Source of the DNA: Pseudarthrobacter enclensis
Lineage (GTDB): Bacteria > Actinomycetota > Actinomycetes > Actinomycetales > Micrococcaceae
Length of the DNA stretch: 64,000 nt
Assembly (NCBI RefSeq): GCF_001457025.1
Contig: NZ_KQ758599.1
Location: forward strand, 124,001-188,000
Reading direction: 5' to 3'
Shown here: piece by piece, positions 41,358 to 49,347 of the stretch
Layout: the number at the start of each line of letters is the position of its first letter
Numbering within the stretch: the first letter of the stretch is position 1
Notes under the pieces: model-generated
Told to the model about the DNA's origin: nothing
What the model saw: the letters and a program-made list of their open reading frames with translations, nothing else
Databases searched by the model: none
Position numbers and translations under genes: made by a program

Positions 41358-42011
41358 TCAGGAAGCTGTGGACGCCGTGTTCCCGTGCAGCCCGTCGAAG
41401 GCCATGGTGATGACGTCGTCGGCGAGGCGCTGGGGCGAGAGCGAACCGCCCGGCTTGTACCACTCGACAATGGAGTTGATCATGCCGAACAGCAGCCGGG
41501 TGACGGTGCGGGGGTCAATGTCCTGGCGCAGCGACCCCTCGTCCCGGGCGGCCGAAATCAGTGCGGCAACCTTGTGGTCGAAGGTGCGCCGGCGTTCCAG
41601 CGCGTCCCGCTCGATCTCCGTGTTGCCGCGCAGCCGCAGCAGGAGAGTGACGAAGGGAAGCCGCTCCACCAGTACGGCCACCGTCTGGCGGAGCACGAAC
41701 TCCAGCCGGGCGTCCGCTGCCCCGGCGGTGGCCTCGGGCTGCTCCAGGATGGACTCCAGGCCACCCAGGGCGTGGTCCAGGGCAAGCTTGAGCAGGTCCC
41801 CCTTGGAGGGGACGTGGTGGTAGATGGCGGACTTGGAGATGCCCAGGTTGTCCGCGAGAATCCCCATCGACGTGGCGTCGTAGCCGTGGCGGTTGAACAC
41901 GTCGACGGCGATGCGCAGCACCGACTGCTGGTCGTAGCCGGGGCGGCCGCGCTTGGCGGTCCCATTGCCGGCCGTGCCGTTGGTGCTGGTGGTCTGGGTG
42001 GTGCTGGGCAT
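41358..42011 (-). CDS. TetR-family regulator, probable phenylacetate repressor
   Basis: A 217-residue TetR-type protein: after a low-complexity Thr/Gly/Asn N-terminus comes the DNA-binding domain (VLRIAVDVFNRHGYDATSMG, ILADNLGISKSAIYHHVPSK). Its position directly downstream of paaK and an operator-like sequence at its own promoter make it the likely regulator (PaaR-type) of the sites at 26958, 36080 and 42024, with phenylacetyl-CoA as the expected inducer; effector binding is inference. Start ATG 42011. Confidence 0.83.
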   Translation of the reverse strand: MPSTTQTTSTNGTAGNGTAKRGRPGYDQQSVLRIAVDVFNRHGYDATSMGILADNLGISKSAIYHHVPSKGDLLKLALDHALGGLESILEQPEATAGAADARLEFVLRQTVAVLVERLPFVTLLLRLRGNTEIERDALERRRTFDHKVAALISAARDEGSLRQDIDPRTVTRLLFGMINSIVEWYKPGGSLSPQRLADDVITMAFDGLHGNTASTAS

Positions 42012-42023
42012 AGTGGCTAGTTT

Positions 42024-42045
42024 CTCACGAACGGTCGGTCGGCCC
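42024..42045. promoter_or_regulatory. Paa operator 3, degenerate, before the TetR gene
   Basis: The core GAnCGnnCGnTC (42029-42040) matches the other paa operators exactly, but the outer TTAC/GTAA arms are lost. It lies 13 nt upstream of the tetR start, consistent with autoregulation at lower affinity. Confidence 0.55.
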
Positions 42046-42083
42046 GGACAGGCAGCAGCGCAGGTCCGGGCCGACGTGGCCGT

Positions 42084-43469
42084 CTATCCCTTCGGCCTCA
42101 TGTCGTAAATCCGGCGCAGCTTGCCGTTGGAGCGCTCAAGCGAGCCGGGCTCCACCACGTCCACCATGCACGACGAACCCACGTGGATCTTGATCTGCTC
42201 CTTCAAGGCGCGTCCCGCCGTCGAACTCTGCTCGATGGTGACGTTGTCCCGGCGCTCGATCTTGACCGTCAGCTGGTCCATCCGCTGGCCTTCGGGGCGG
42301 GTGAGCTCAAGCTGGAAGTGCGGGCTGAGCTCGGGGATGCGGAGCGCGATCTCCTCGATCTGGGACGGGAAGAGGTTCACGCCGCGCAGGATGATCATGT
42401 CGTCGCTGCGGCCGGTGATGCGGCCCATCCGGCGGTGCGCGGGGCGGGCGGTGCCGGGCAGCAGCCGGGTGAGGTCCTTGGTGCGGTAGCGGATGATCGG
42501 CAGGGCTTCCTTGGTGAGGGAAGTGAAGACCAGTTCGCCGTGTTCGCCGTCGCCCAGGACGTTTTCCTTGCCGGGGGCCGGGTTGAAGGGGTCGATGATC
42601 TCCGGGCGGAAGTGGTCCTCCCAGATGTGGCTGCCGTCCTGGGTTTCCACGGCCTCGCCGGCGACGCCCGGGCCCATGACCTCGGACAGGCCGTAAATGT
42701 CGCAGGCCTTGATGTTCATCATGACCTCGAGCTCGTGCCGCATCTCCTGCGTCCACGGCTCCGCGCCGAGCACGGCGAACTTGAGGGACGTGGAGGCGGG
42801 GTCGATGCCCATGTGGGCCATGGCGTCGGCGATGGTGAGCAGGTAGGTGGGGGTGGCCAGGATGGCGTCCGGCTTGAAGTCCTGGATCAGCTGGATCTGG
42901 CGTTCGGTCTGGCCGCCGGACATGGGGATGACCGTGCAGCCCAGGGCCTCGGCGCCGGCGTGCGCGCCCAGGCCGCCGGTGAACAGGCCGTAGCCGTAGG
43001 CGTTGTGGACCTTCATGCCGGGGCGGATGCCGGAGGCGCGGAAGCTGCGGGCCACGAGCTTGGCCCAGTCGGCCAGGTCCTGCTTGGTGTACCCGACGAC
43101 GGTGGGCCGGCCGGTGGTGCCCGAGCTGGCGTGGATCCGGGCCACCTCGTTCTGTGGCACCGCGAACATGCCGAACGGGTACTCCTGGCGCAGGTCCTCC
43201 TTGGTGGTGAAGGGGAAGTTGCCCAGGTCGCTGAGTTCGCGCAGGTCGTTCGGGTGGATGCCTGCGTCGTCGAACTTGCGCTTGTACAGCGGCACGCGCT
43301 CGTAGGCGTAGGCCACCGTGTGCTGCAGGCGCTTGAGCTGGAGGGCCTCGAGCTCATCGCGGGAGATGGTCTCCTCGCGGTCCAGGACGGCGTCGGTGCC
43401 GGCGGCTGCGGGGGCCGCCTGCGCGGAGAGGGCCTCGGCGGCGGGGGTTTCGGGGGCATGCAGGGTCAT
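42084..43469 (-). CDS. paaK: Phenylacetate-CoA ligase PaaK
   Basis: A 461-residue adenylate-forming ligase, the first enzyme of the phenylacetate pathway. ASSGTTGRPTVVGYTK is the phosphate-binding loop, YGLSEVMGPGVAGE and IIRYRTKDLTRLLPG are later core motifs, and ITGRSDDMIILRGVNLFPSQ the hinge. These sequences are specific for the PaaK subgroup. An N-terminal Ala-rich extension of about 30 residues precedes the core. The ATG at 43469 lies 7 nt downstream of the paaI stop; AGGA is in front. A longer open frame extends only into paaI. Confidence 0.95.
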   Translation of the reverse strand: MTLHAPETPAAEALSAQAAPAAAGTDAVLDREETISRDELEALQLKRLQHTVAYAYERVPLYKRKFDDAGIHPNDLRELSDLGNFPFTTKEDLRQEYPFGMFAVPQNEVARIHASSGTTGRPTVVGYTKQDLADWAKLVARSFRASGIRPGMKVHNAYGYGLFTGGLGAHAGAEALGCTVIPMSGGQTERQIQLIQDFKPDAILATPTYLLTIADAMAHMGIDPASTSLKFAVLGAEPWTQEMRHELEVMMNIKACDIYGLSEVMGPGVAGEAVETQDGSHIWEDHFRPEIIDPFNPAPGKENVLGDGEHGELVFTSLTKEALPIIRYRTKDLTRLLPGTARPAHRRMGRITGRSDDMIILRGVNLFPSQIEEIALRIPELSPHFQLELTRPEGQRMDQLTVKIERRDNVTIEQSSTAGRALKEQIKIHVGSSCMVDVVEPGSLERSNGKLRRIYDMRPKG

Positions 43470-43476
43470 GGTTTTC

Positions 43477-43944
43477 CTACTTCTTGGGGATGGTGCGGCT
43501 GCGTCCGCGGAACTCGGCGATGAGCTCGCCCGGGGTGCCGGTGCCGGGTTCCGTCCCGGGGGCGGCATCGGCGGCGAAGATCTGGATGTCGTAGAGGCCG
43601 CTGCGTCCGGCGCTGGAGCGGCGGTCGGCGACGGCGGTGAGGACCTGGCCGCGGAAGGCCGGCTTGAGGAAGTTGATGTCGACGCCGGAGGCCACGGTGA
43701 TGGTGTTTTCCTCGCCGGGTGCGGGGCTGATGGGGTTGCACGCGAGGGCGAAGGCGGTGTCGCCGAAGGCGAAGATCATTCCGCCGTGGGCCATGCCGAA
43801 GCCGTTGAGCATTTCCTGCCGGAGGGTCATCCGGATGGTGGCGTGGCCGTCGCTGAGACCCAGGACTTCGATGCCCATCCACTCGGAGGCGTAGTCGTTG
43901 TCCAGGATGGGGTGGGTGGCCCCGGAAAGTGTTGCTTCAGCCAT
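43477..43944 (-). CDS. paaI: Hydroxyphenylacetyl-CoA thioesterase PaaI
   Basis: A 155-residue hotdog thioesterase. EMLNGFGMAHGGMIFAFGDT contains the conserved Asn/His-Gly-Gly active-site region of PaaI, and GVDINFLKPAFRGQ a characteristic strand. It is expected to hydrolyse dead-end phenylacetyl-CoA derivatives and relieve CoA trapping. It is first gene of the paaI-paaK transcript. GGAGG lies 9 nt before the ATG at 43944; an operator candidate lies at 43967. Confidence 0.92.
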   Translation of the reverse strand: MAEATLSGATHPILDNDYASEWMGIEVLGLSDGHATIRMTLRQEMLNGFGMAHGGMIFAFGDTAFALACNPISPAPGEENTITVASGVDINFLKPAFRGQVLTAVADRRSSAGRSGLYDIQIFAADAAPGTEPGTGTPGELIAEFRGRSRTIPKK

Positions 43945-43966
43945 GCGTCATTGCCTCCAGCTTTAT

Positions 43967-43988
43967 TTACCGAATGTTCATTAGGTAA
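43967..43988. promoter_or_regulatory. Paa operator 4, variant, before paaI-paaK
   Basis: A 22-bp palindrome with outer arms TTACCGA and GGTAA, 18 of 22 bases symmetric. The inner CG pairs of the other paa sites are TG/CA here. It lies 23 nt upstream of the paaI start. Confidence 0.6.
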
Positions 43989-44230
43989 TCCCATGAGGGG
44001 GTCCGGTGTCAAGAGCAGGGGCCTGTCCCGTGCGTGCATTCCTGCCCGGTTACTTGGCTGCTCCGGGCGCCAAAGCGGGGGGACACGCCGTCGTCCGCGG
44101 CGCGCCGCTTGGTGGGAGGGAAAGCAACCGGGCTGGAACGCACGACGGCGGCACGCACCTTTGTTCTTTGGGGCGCCTGAGGTGCAAGGATGGGAGGGCC
44201 GGCACCAGCGAACACAGCAAAGGGCGGACC

Positions 44231-46300
44231 ATGGCCAAGGGCATCTACGTCAGCGCAACCACACCCGGATCGGGCAAGTCACTTGTCGCCTTGGGGGTGG
44301 CGGACACCCTGCACCGGCACGCGGACCGGATCGGGTTCTTCAAACCGGTGGTCCAGGGGCCCGTGGCCAGCGAGGATCCCATGGTCACCCTGATGAAGTC
44401 CCGGTTCGCGCTGGAGGATGAGCGCTGTCGCGGCGGCCTCACCTACGAGGAAGTGCGGGCCCTGCTGGCGGAGGGCAACCGCGAGGAGATCGATTCGCGC
44501 TGCGTCGAGATCTTCGCCGACATCGCCCGGCACTGCGACGTGGTGATCGTGGAGGGAACGGACCTGACCGGCCAGGATGCCGCCGTCGAATTCGACCTGA
44601 ACGCCCGCCTGGCCAACAACCTCGCCGCGCCCGTCGTGGCCGTGGTGGGTGCTAAGGGCCGGACGGTCAGCGAGGCTGCCGCCGCCGTCGAGGTGGCCCG
44701 TAAGGAACTCGCCGCCGAGAAGTGCTCGCTGCTGGCCATCATGGTCAACCGGGCGGACCCGGAAGACGTCGAGGACATCGCCGCCGCCATCAAGCCCGGC
44801 GCCTCGAACCGGCCCGTCTACGTCCTGCCCGAGCTGGAGGAGATCGCCAGGCCCACCACCGGCGAAGTGGCGGCCGCGCTGGGCATCCGGCAGATCGCCG
44901 GCCAGGCGGACATGGAGCGCGACGTCAAGGACATCAAGGTGGCAGCCATGAACGTGGGCAACTTCCTCAACGTCCTGGACGAGGGGGCGCTGGTGATCGT
45001 CCCGGGGGACCGGGCCGACGTGATGGTGGCCTGCCTGGCGTCCTCCTTCTCGCCGGAGTTCCCGGTGGCCTCGGCCCTCATCCTTACCGGCGGGCTGGCG
45101 CCGGACGCCAACATCTATCCGCTCCTGGCGCAGGCCCCGTTCCCGGTGTTCGCCGCCTCGGCGGACACCTACACCACCGCCCGCCGGGTGTCCGAAGTCC
45201 GCAGCGAGATCTGGTCCGGGCACCGCCGCAAGGTGGCCTCCGCCCTGGGCCTGTGGTCCCGCCGCGTGGACGAAGCCGAACTGGTGGAGCGGCTGCACCT
45301 GCCCCGGGCGGAGCGGATGACCCCGCTGCGGTTCCTGCACGACCTGATCGAACGGGCGCGGGCGCAGCGCCGGCACGTGGTCCTGCCGGAGGGCACGGAC
45401 GTAAGGATCCTCCGGGCCGCCGAGATCCTGCACCGCCGCGACGTGTGCGACCTGACCGTCCTGGGCCCGGAATCGAACGTGCGGGAACTGGCAGCATCCA
45501 GAGGCATCGACCTCACCGGGATCACCATCATCGACCCCGCCACCTCGGAACTGCGGCAAAAGTTTGCCGAGAAGTACGCCGAACTGCGGGCGCACAAGGG
45601 CGTTGACCTGGGCAAGGCACTGGAAACCATGCAGGACGTGAGCTACTTCGGCACCATGATGGTCCAGCTCGGCGTGGTGGACGGCATGGTGTCCGGCGCA
45701 GCGCACACCACAGCGCACACCATCCGCCCGGCGCTCGAGTTCGTGAAGACCCGTGACGGCGTGAAGATCGTCTCCTCGGTGTTCCTGATGCTGATGCCGG
45801 ACCGGGTGCTGGTCTACGGGGACTGCGCCGTCAACCCGGACCCCAACGTGGAGCAGCTGGCGGACATCGCCCTGGCCTCGGCCGAGACGGCTGCCCAGTT
45901 CGGCGTGGAGCCGCGGGTGGCCATGCTGTCCTACTCCACCGGCGGGTCCGGCTCCGGGGAGGCCGTGGACGAGGTACGGCAGGCCACCGAACTGGTCCGC
46001 GAGCGCCGCCCGGACCTCGCCGTCGAAGGCCCCATCCAGTACGACGCCGCCGTGGACGCCTCGATTGCCGCGTCCAAGATGCCGGGCTCGTCCGTGGCCG
46101 GCCAGGCGACGGTGTTCATCTTCCCGGACCTGAACACCGGCAACAACACCTACAAGGCCGTGCAGCAGAGCTCCGGCGCCGTGGCGGTGGGTCCGGTCCT
46201 GCAGGGCCTCCGCAAGCCCGTCAACGACCTCTCCCGCGGCTGCACCGTGGAGGACATCGTGAACACGGTGGCCATCACCGCCATCCAGGCCCAGGCCTGA
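44231..46300 (+). CDS. pta: Phosphate acetyltransferase
   Basis: A 689-residue long-form Pta. The N-terminal third is BioD-like with P-loop TTPGSGKS (10-17), a DRTGG regulatory domain sits in the middle (about 215-330), and the C-terminal 330 residues are the catalytic domain (HVVLPEGTDVRILRAAEILH, MVQLGVVDGMVSGAAHTTAH, SYSTGGSGSGEAVDEVRQAT). It interconverts acetyl-CoA and acetyl phosphate. The ATG at 44231 follows AAAGGGCGG; the 240 nt before it hold no convincing gene. Unlike in many actinobacteria, ackA is not adjacent: it starts 1.9 kb further on. Confidence 0.95.
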   Translation: MAKGIYVSATTPGSGKSLVALGVADTLHRHADRIGFFKPVVQGPVASEDPMVTLMKSRFALEDERCRGGLTYEEVRALLAEGNREEIDSRCVEIFADIARHCDVVIVEGTDLTGQDAAVEFDLNARLANNLAAPVVAVVGAKGRTVSEAAAAVEVARKELAAEKCSLLAIMVNRADPEDVEDIAAAIKPGASNRPVYVLPELEEIARPTTGEVAAALGIRQIAGQADMERDVKDIKVAAMNVGNFLNVLDEGALVIVPGDRADVMVACLASSFSPEFPVASALILTGGLAPDANIYPLLAQAPFPVFAASADTYTTARRVSEVRSEIWSGHRRKVASALGLWSRRVDEAELVERLHLPRAERMTPLRFLHDLIERARAQRRHVVLPEGTDVRILRAAEILHRRDVCDLTVLGPESNVRELAASRGIDLTGITIIDPATSELRQKFAEKYAELRAHKGVDLGKALETMQDVSYFGTMMVQLGVVDGMVSGAAHTTAHTIRPALEFVKTRDGVKIVSSVFLMLMPDRVLVYGDCAVNPDPNVEQLADIALASAETAAQFGVEPRVAMLSYSTGGSGSGEAVDEVRQATELVRERRPDLAVEGPIQYDAAVDASIAASKMPGSSVAGQATVFIFPDLNTGNNTYKAVQQSSGAVAVGPVLQGLRKPVNDLSRGCTVEDIVNTVAITAIQAQA

Positions 46301-46320
46301 AGCCTGGCTAGACAAAAAGT

Positions 46321-46368
46321 ACGACGGCGGCACCCGGCTTCTTCACGCAAGCCGGGTGCCGCCGTCGT
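46321..46368 (+). terminator. 20-bp perfect terminator after pta
   Basis: 46321-46340 pairs perfectly with 46349-46368 (8-nt loop), followed by TCTTT. This is the most convincing intrinsic terminator in the window. Confidence 0.85.
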
Positions 46369-46381
46369 TCTTTGTGTGCCG

Positions 46382-46681
46382 CTAGCTGTTGTCCGGTTTG
46401 GCCGGGCTCTCCGGGTCTTCTTCCTTGGCCGGTTCATCGGAAAGCCCCTGCGGTGTCAGGTCCAGGCCGTCGCGGTCCTCCGGAGCTTCGGGGGCCTCAC
46501 CGGTCTCCGCCGCCTTCAGGCCACCGGTGTCGTCCAGCGCCGGGTTGGCGCCTTCGACGCCGGTGGGGTCCTTCGCGCCGGAGCCGGAGCCTGTCCCTTC
46601 GCCGGGCCCAAGCGGGGCGGTGCTGCTGGAGCCGGTGTTGGTGGGGTCGTTCTCTTCGCCTGCAGTGGGGTCGTTCGTCAC
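46382..46681 (-). CDS. Small hydrophilic hypothetical protein
   Basis: A 99-residue, acidic, low-complexity protein rich in Gly, Pro, Asp, Glu, Ser (DPTAGEENDPTNTG at the start, SDEPAKEEDPESPAKPDNS at the end). No domain is recognised. GAGAGGA lies 7 nt before the GTG at 46681, which supports translation. It is separated from the L36 paralogue by 94 nt that carries a TAGAGT -10-like box, so it is probably transcribed on its own. Confidence 0.6.
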   Translation of the reverse strand: MTNDPTAGEENDPTNTGSSSTAPLGPGEGTGSGSGAKDPTGVEGANPALDDTGGLKAAETGEAPEAPEDRDGLDLTPQGLSDEPAKEEDPESPAKPDNS

Positions 46682-46775
46682 GGGAAGGTCCTCTCGACGT
46701 GGTCCAGCCTTGTCCGCCGACTCTAGGCCCCTGCCGCCCCGGGTGGCAATGGGAGCCGGTGCTGTCCGGGCAGCC

Positions 46776-46898
46776 TCACCCTTGGCGGGCCTTCATCCGC
46801 GGGTTCTTTTTGTTGATCACGAAGGTTCTGCCGCCCCGCCGCACGATCTGCGCGCCGGGGATCTTCTTCAGGGCCCGGAGTGAATTTCTGACTTTCAT
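46776..46898 (-). CDS. rpmJ: Alternative ribosomal protein L36, cysteine-free
   Basis: A 40-residue protein, [20 protein letters not shown] at the start, ending NPRMKARQG. It is bL36 of the zinc-free type: the CxxC...CxxxH zinc ribbon of the normal form is absent. Such paralogues replace the zinc-binding protein when zinc is scarce and free zinc for other uses. The start overlaps the stop of the CobW-like gene (ATGA), so it belongs to the Zur-type operon upstream. AAGGAG is also present before the start. Confidence 0.92.
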   Translation of the reverse strand: MKVRNSLRALKKIPGAQIVRRGGRTFVINKKNPRMKARQG

Positions 46899-48064
46899 GG
46901 TGTGCTCCTTGGGGTGGGGGTCAACGGGTTTTCTTCCTGCTGGCCCGGCGGGTTCAGGCCCGGGCCGGGTTCGAGGTGGAACGGGTCCGGGAGGTTGCCG
47001 AAGCCTGCCTCCATCTCCGCGTCCGTCAGTTCGCAGCGGCGCAGCAGGGCGGCGATCTCTGCGGCGTCGAGCCCGTCGCCGGTTGCTGCGATGACGGTGC
47101 ATCGGTCTCCGTGGACGGGGTGCCAGTCCAGGTGGCCGTCCACATCCTCCAGTGGAGCACCAGCCTCCGGGGTCCGGTCTGCCAGCCAGGGCCCCGTGTT
47201 TTCAAGCCAGACGCGGGGGCCGATGCCCTGGATGGCGATCCGGCGCTTGGGTGCGGAGGCGATCCACAGCCTGCCGCGCAGCCAAGTGCACCCTTCGGCG
47301 AGGGACGGCAGCGCTTCCTGGAACCTGCGCGGGTGGAGGGGCCGTGCCGACCGGTGGACCACGGTAGTGAAGGGTGGCGTAGCGGACGACGCCGGGATGC
47401 GCACCGCGCCGGGGTTTGAGCGTCCCAGCGCTTCCCGGCAGTCATGGCTGCCCGGGCGGATGTCGCCGTGTCCGGCCGCGATGTGGGCGTGCGGTGCCAG
47501 TTCCGGGATGAGCTGGAGGCCCCGGCGGCGCATCGCGGGGTCGGCGGGGACCACGTCGGGCTCGGCCAGCAGGACGGTGTCGCTGAAGCAGAGTTCACCC
47601 AGCAGGAACTCGCCCGGCGTCCGGTGGTCCTCCGGGGCGGCGGTGAAGCCGGACTCGAACAGCGTGTGGCGGTCCCAGATGTGGTCCTCCAGTGCATCCG
47701 GGGCGCAGGCCAGGACGGCATTGGCGACTTCGGCGCCGGGAAGCCCGCGCTGCAGGGCTCCGATGGCGGCTTCCAGGGACACTCCCGGCGGGAGGCCGAG
47801 GATGGCTGTCCGCTCGCCGCGTTCAATCAGCCGTTCCACGGTGGGAACAATATCCAGTCGGACCGTGCAGCTGAGGCAGCCGTGCTCAAGGTGCGTTTCC
47901 GTCCGTTCGAGGATTTCCCGGCCGCGGACCAGCCTCCGGATGACCAGTCCGTTTTCCAGCAGGTCGTGGAGGACCATGACCGTGCCCGGGTTCTCTTCGG
48001 CCAGGGCGTCGCAGGCCTGCTGGCGGCACAGGGCGTCCAGGGAGCTGATCAAAGTGAGTTGCAT
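46895..48064 (-). CDS. CobW-like zinc-starvation protein, degenerate P-loop
   Basis: A 389-residue protein of the COG0523/CobW group. The N-terminus [19 protein letters not shown] holds the place of the P-loop (normally GxxGxGKT) but has lost it. GCLSC (Cys63, Cys66) matches the metal-site motif CxCC/CxxC, and the C-terminal third ([20 protein letters not shown], and [12 protein letters not shown]) is CobW-C. The same combination, degenerate P-loop plus operon with zinc-free ribosomal proteins, is known for mycobacterial Mrf, a factor involved in ribosome hibernation under zinc starvation; homology here is from memory. A longer open frame extends to 49144 as an antisense shadow of ackA. Confidence 0.83.
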   Translation of the reverse strand: MQLTLISSLDALCRQQACDALAEENPGTVMVLHDLLENGLVIRRLVRGREILERTETHLEHGCLSCTVRLDIVPTVERLIERGERTAILGLPPGVSLEAAIGALQRGLPGAEVANAVLACAPDALEDHIWDRHTLFESGFTAAPEDHRTPGEFLLGELCFSDTVLLAEPDVVPADPAMRRRGLQLIPELAPHAHIAAGHGDIRPGSHDCREALGRSNPGAVRIPASSATPPFTTVVHRSARPLHPRRFQEALPSLAEGCTWLRGRLWIASAPKRRIAIQGIGPRVWLENTGPWLADRTPEAGAPLEDVDGHLDWHPVHGDRCTVIAATGDGLDAAEIAALLRRCELTDAEMEAGFGNLPDPFHLEPGPGLNPPGQQEENPLTPTPRSTP

Positions 48065-48100
48065 GCCCACGACTCTAATGAGAATGATTCTCATATACAA
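48065..48100 (-). promoter_or_regulatory. Leaderless promoter with Zur-type palindrome as spacer
   Basis: Reading the minus strand: TTGTAT (-35, 48095-48100), a 17-bp perfect palindrome ATGAGAAT-C-ATTCTCAT (48078-48094), TAGAGT (-10, 48072-48077), 7 nt, then the ATG. The palindrome matches the Zur/Fur-type pattern TGAnAATnATTnTCA. It fills the complete spacer, so zinc-loaded Zur would exclude RNA polymerase. Confidence 0.85.
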
Positions 48101-48178
48101 GTTGGGTGCAGGGTTCCCGGATGCCGCGGCACCTATAGTGGGGTTTGAACTGCAGACGCCAGGCTCAGGAGGCCCCGC

Positions 48179-49339
48179 ATGCTCGTGCTCGTCATCAACT
48201 CCGGTTCGTCCTCGCTCAAGTACCAGGTGCGCGATGTTGCCGCCGGGTCGGTCCTGACGGAGGGGCTGATCGAGAAGATCGGCCAGGGGAACGGCGGTGA
48301 CGGCGACGGCGAGGTCACCGGCCCCCGGGACCACGCGGAGGCGCTGGAGCAGGTGGAGTCGGCCATCCATGAGGAGCTGGGCGACCTTGAACTGGGAGCC
48401 GTGGGACACCGCGTGGTGCACGGCGGGGAACGGTTCGCCGAGCCGGTGCTGATCGACAACGAGATCACCCGCGCCATCGAACGGCTCAACCCGCTGGCGC
48501 CGCTGCACAACCCGGCCAACGTCCTGGGCATCCGTGCCATCACCAGGAAATGGCCGGACATGCCGCAGGTCGCGGTGTTCGATACGGCCTTCCACCGCAC
48601 CCTGCCCGAGCACGCCTGGCGCTATGCCGTCCCGGACGAGCTGTACACCAACCACGGCATCCGCCGCTACGGCTTCCACGGCACCTCGCACGAGTACGTT
48701 GCGCGCCGCGCCGCCACGCTGCTGGACCTGCCGCTGGAGGAGTTCGACGGCGTCATCGCCCACCTGGGCAACGGCGCCTCCGTCACGGCCATCCAGGGCG
48801 GACGGTCCGTGGACACCTCCATGGGGTTCACCCCGCTCGAAGGACTGGTGATGGGCACCCGGTCCGGCGACCTGGACCCGTCCATCCTGGTGTTCCTGGG
48901 CCGGGCCGGCTGGACCCCGGAAGACATCGACTCCATGCTCAACCGGGAATCCGGACTCAAGAGCCTGGCCGGGAACAATGACATGCGCTCCGTGGTGGAA
49001 GCCGCGGAGGACGGCAACGCCAGGGCCGCCATGGCGCTCGCGGTGGCCTCCTACCGGCTGGCCAAGTACATCGGCGGCTACCACGTGGCCGTCGGCGGGG
49101 CCAAGGCGCTGGTGTTCACCGCGGGCATCGGCGAGAACTCCCACCAGTTCCGTGCGCTGGTGGCGGACCGGCTGGGGGCGCTGGGCATCGAGGTCGACGC
49201 CGGCCTGAACGAAGAGCGGTCCAAGGAACCGCGGGTGATCAGCACCAGCCAGTCGGCCATCCCCGTCCTGGTGGTGCCCACGGACGAGGAACGGGCCATC
49301 GCCGAGGCAACGGCCGGCGTCGTGAGCGAATCCCGCTAG
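48179..49339 (+). CDS. ackA: Acetate kinase
   Basis: A 386-residue enzyme with the acetokinase-family motifs LVINSGSSSLKYQV at the N-terminus, GHRVVHGGERF, FDTAFHRTLPEHAW, YGFHGTSHEYVA, HLGNGASVTA and FTAGIGENSHQFR. It turns acetyl phosphate and ADP into acetate and ATP. ATG 48179 follows AGGAGG; TATAGT at 48134-48139 is a fitting -10 box. Since pta is 1.9 kb away and terminated, ackA has its own promoter. Confidence 0.96.
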   Translation: MLVLVINSGSSSLKYQVRDVAAGSVLTEGLIEKIGQGNGGDGDGEVTGPRDHAEALEQVESAIHEELGDLELGAVGHRVVHGGERFAEPVLIDNEITRAIERLNPLAPLHNPANVLGIRAITRKWPDMPQVAVFDTAFHRTLPEHAWRYAVPDELYTNHGIRRYGFHGTSHEYVARRAATLLDLPLEEFDGVIAHLGNGASVTAIQGGRSVDTSMGFTPLEGLVMGTRSGDLDPSILVFLGRAGWTPEDIDSMLNRESGLKSLAGNNDMRSVVEAAEDGNARAAMALAVASYRLAKYIGGYHVAVGGAKALVFTAGIGENSHQFRALVADRLGALGIEVDAGLNEERSKEPRVISTSQSAIPVLVVPTDEERAIAEATAGVVSESR

Positions 49340-49347
49340 CCACGGCC

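Noticed and set aside
43989..44230. Possible small gene or RNA before pta
   Set aside because: Frames here lack ribosome sites and conserved features; no stable structure stood out beyond short GC stems.
44279..46333. 684-codon minus-strand frame opposite pta
   Set aside because: Shadow of pta, His/Gly/Val-rich without domains.
48065..49144. Extension of the CobW-like frame by 360 codons
   Set aside because: The extension runs antisense through ackA; the MQLTLIS start with the Zur-type promoter right before it fits far better.
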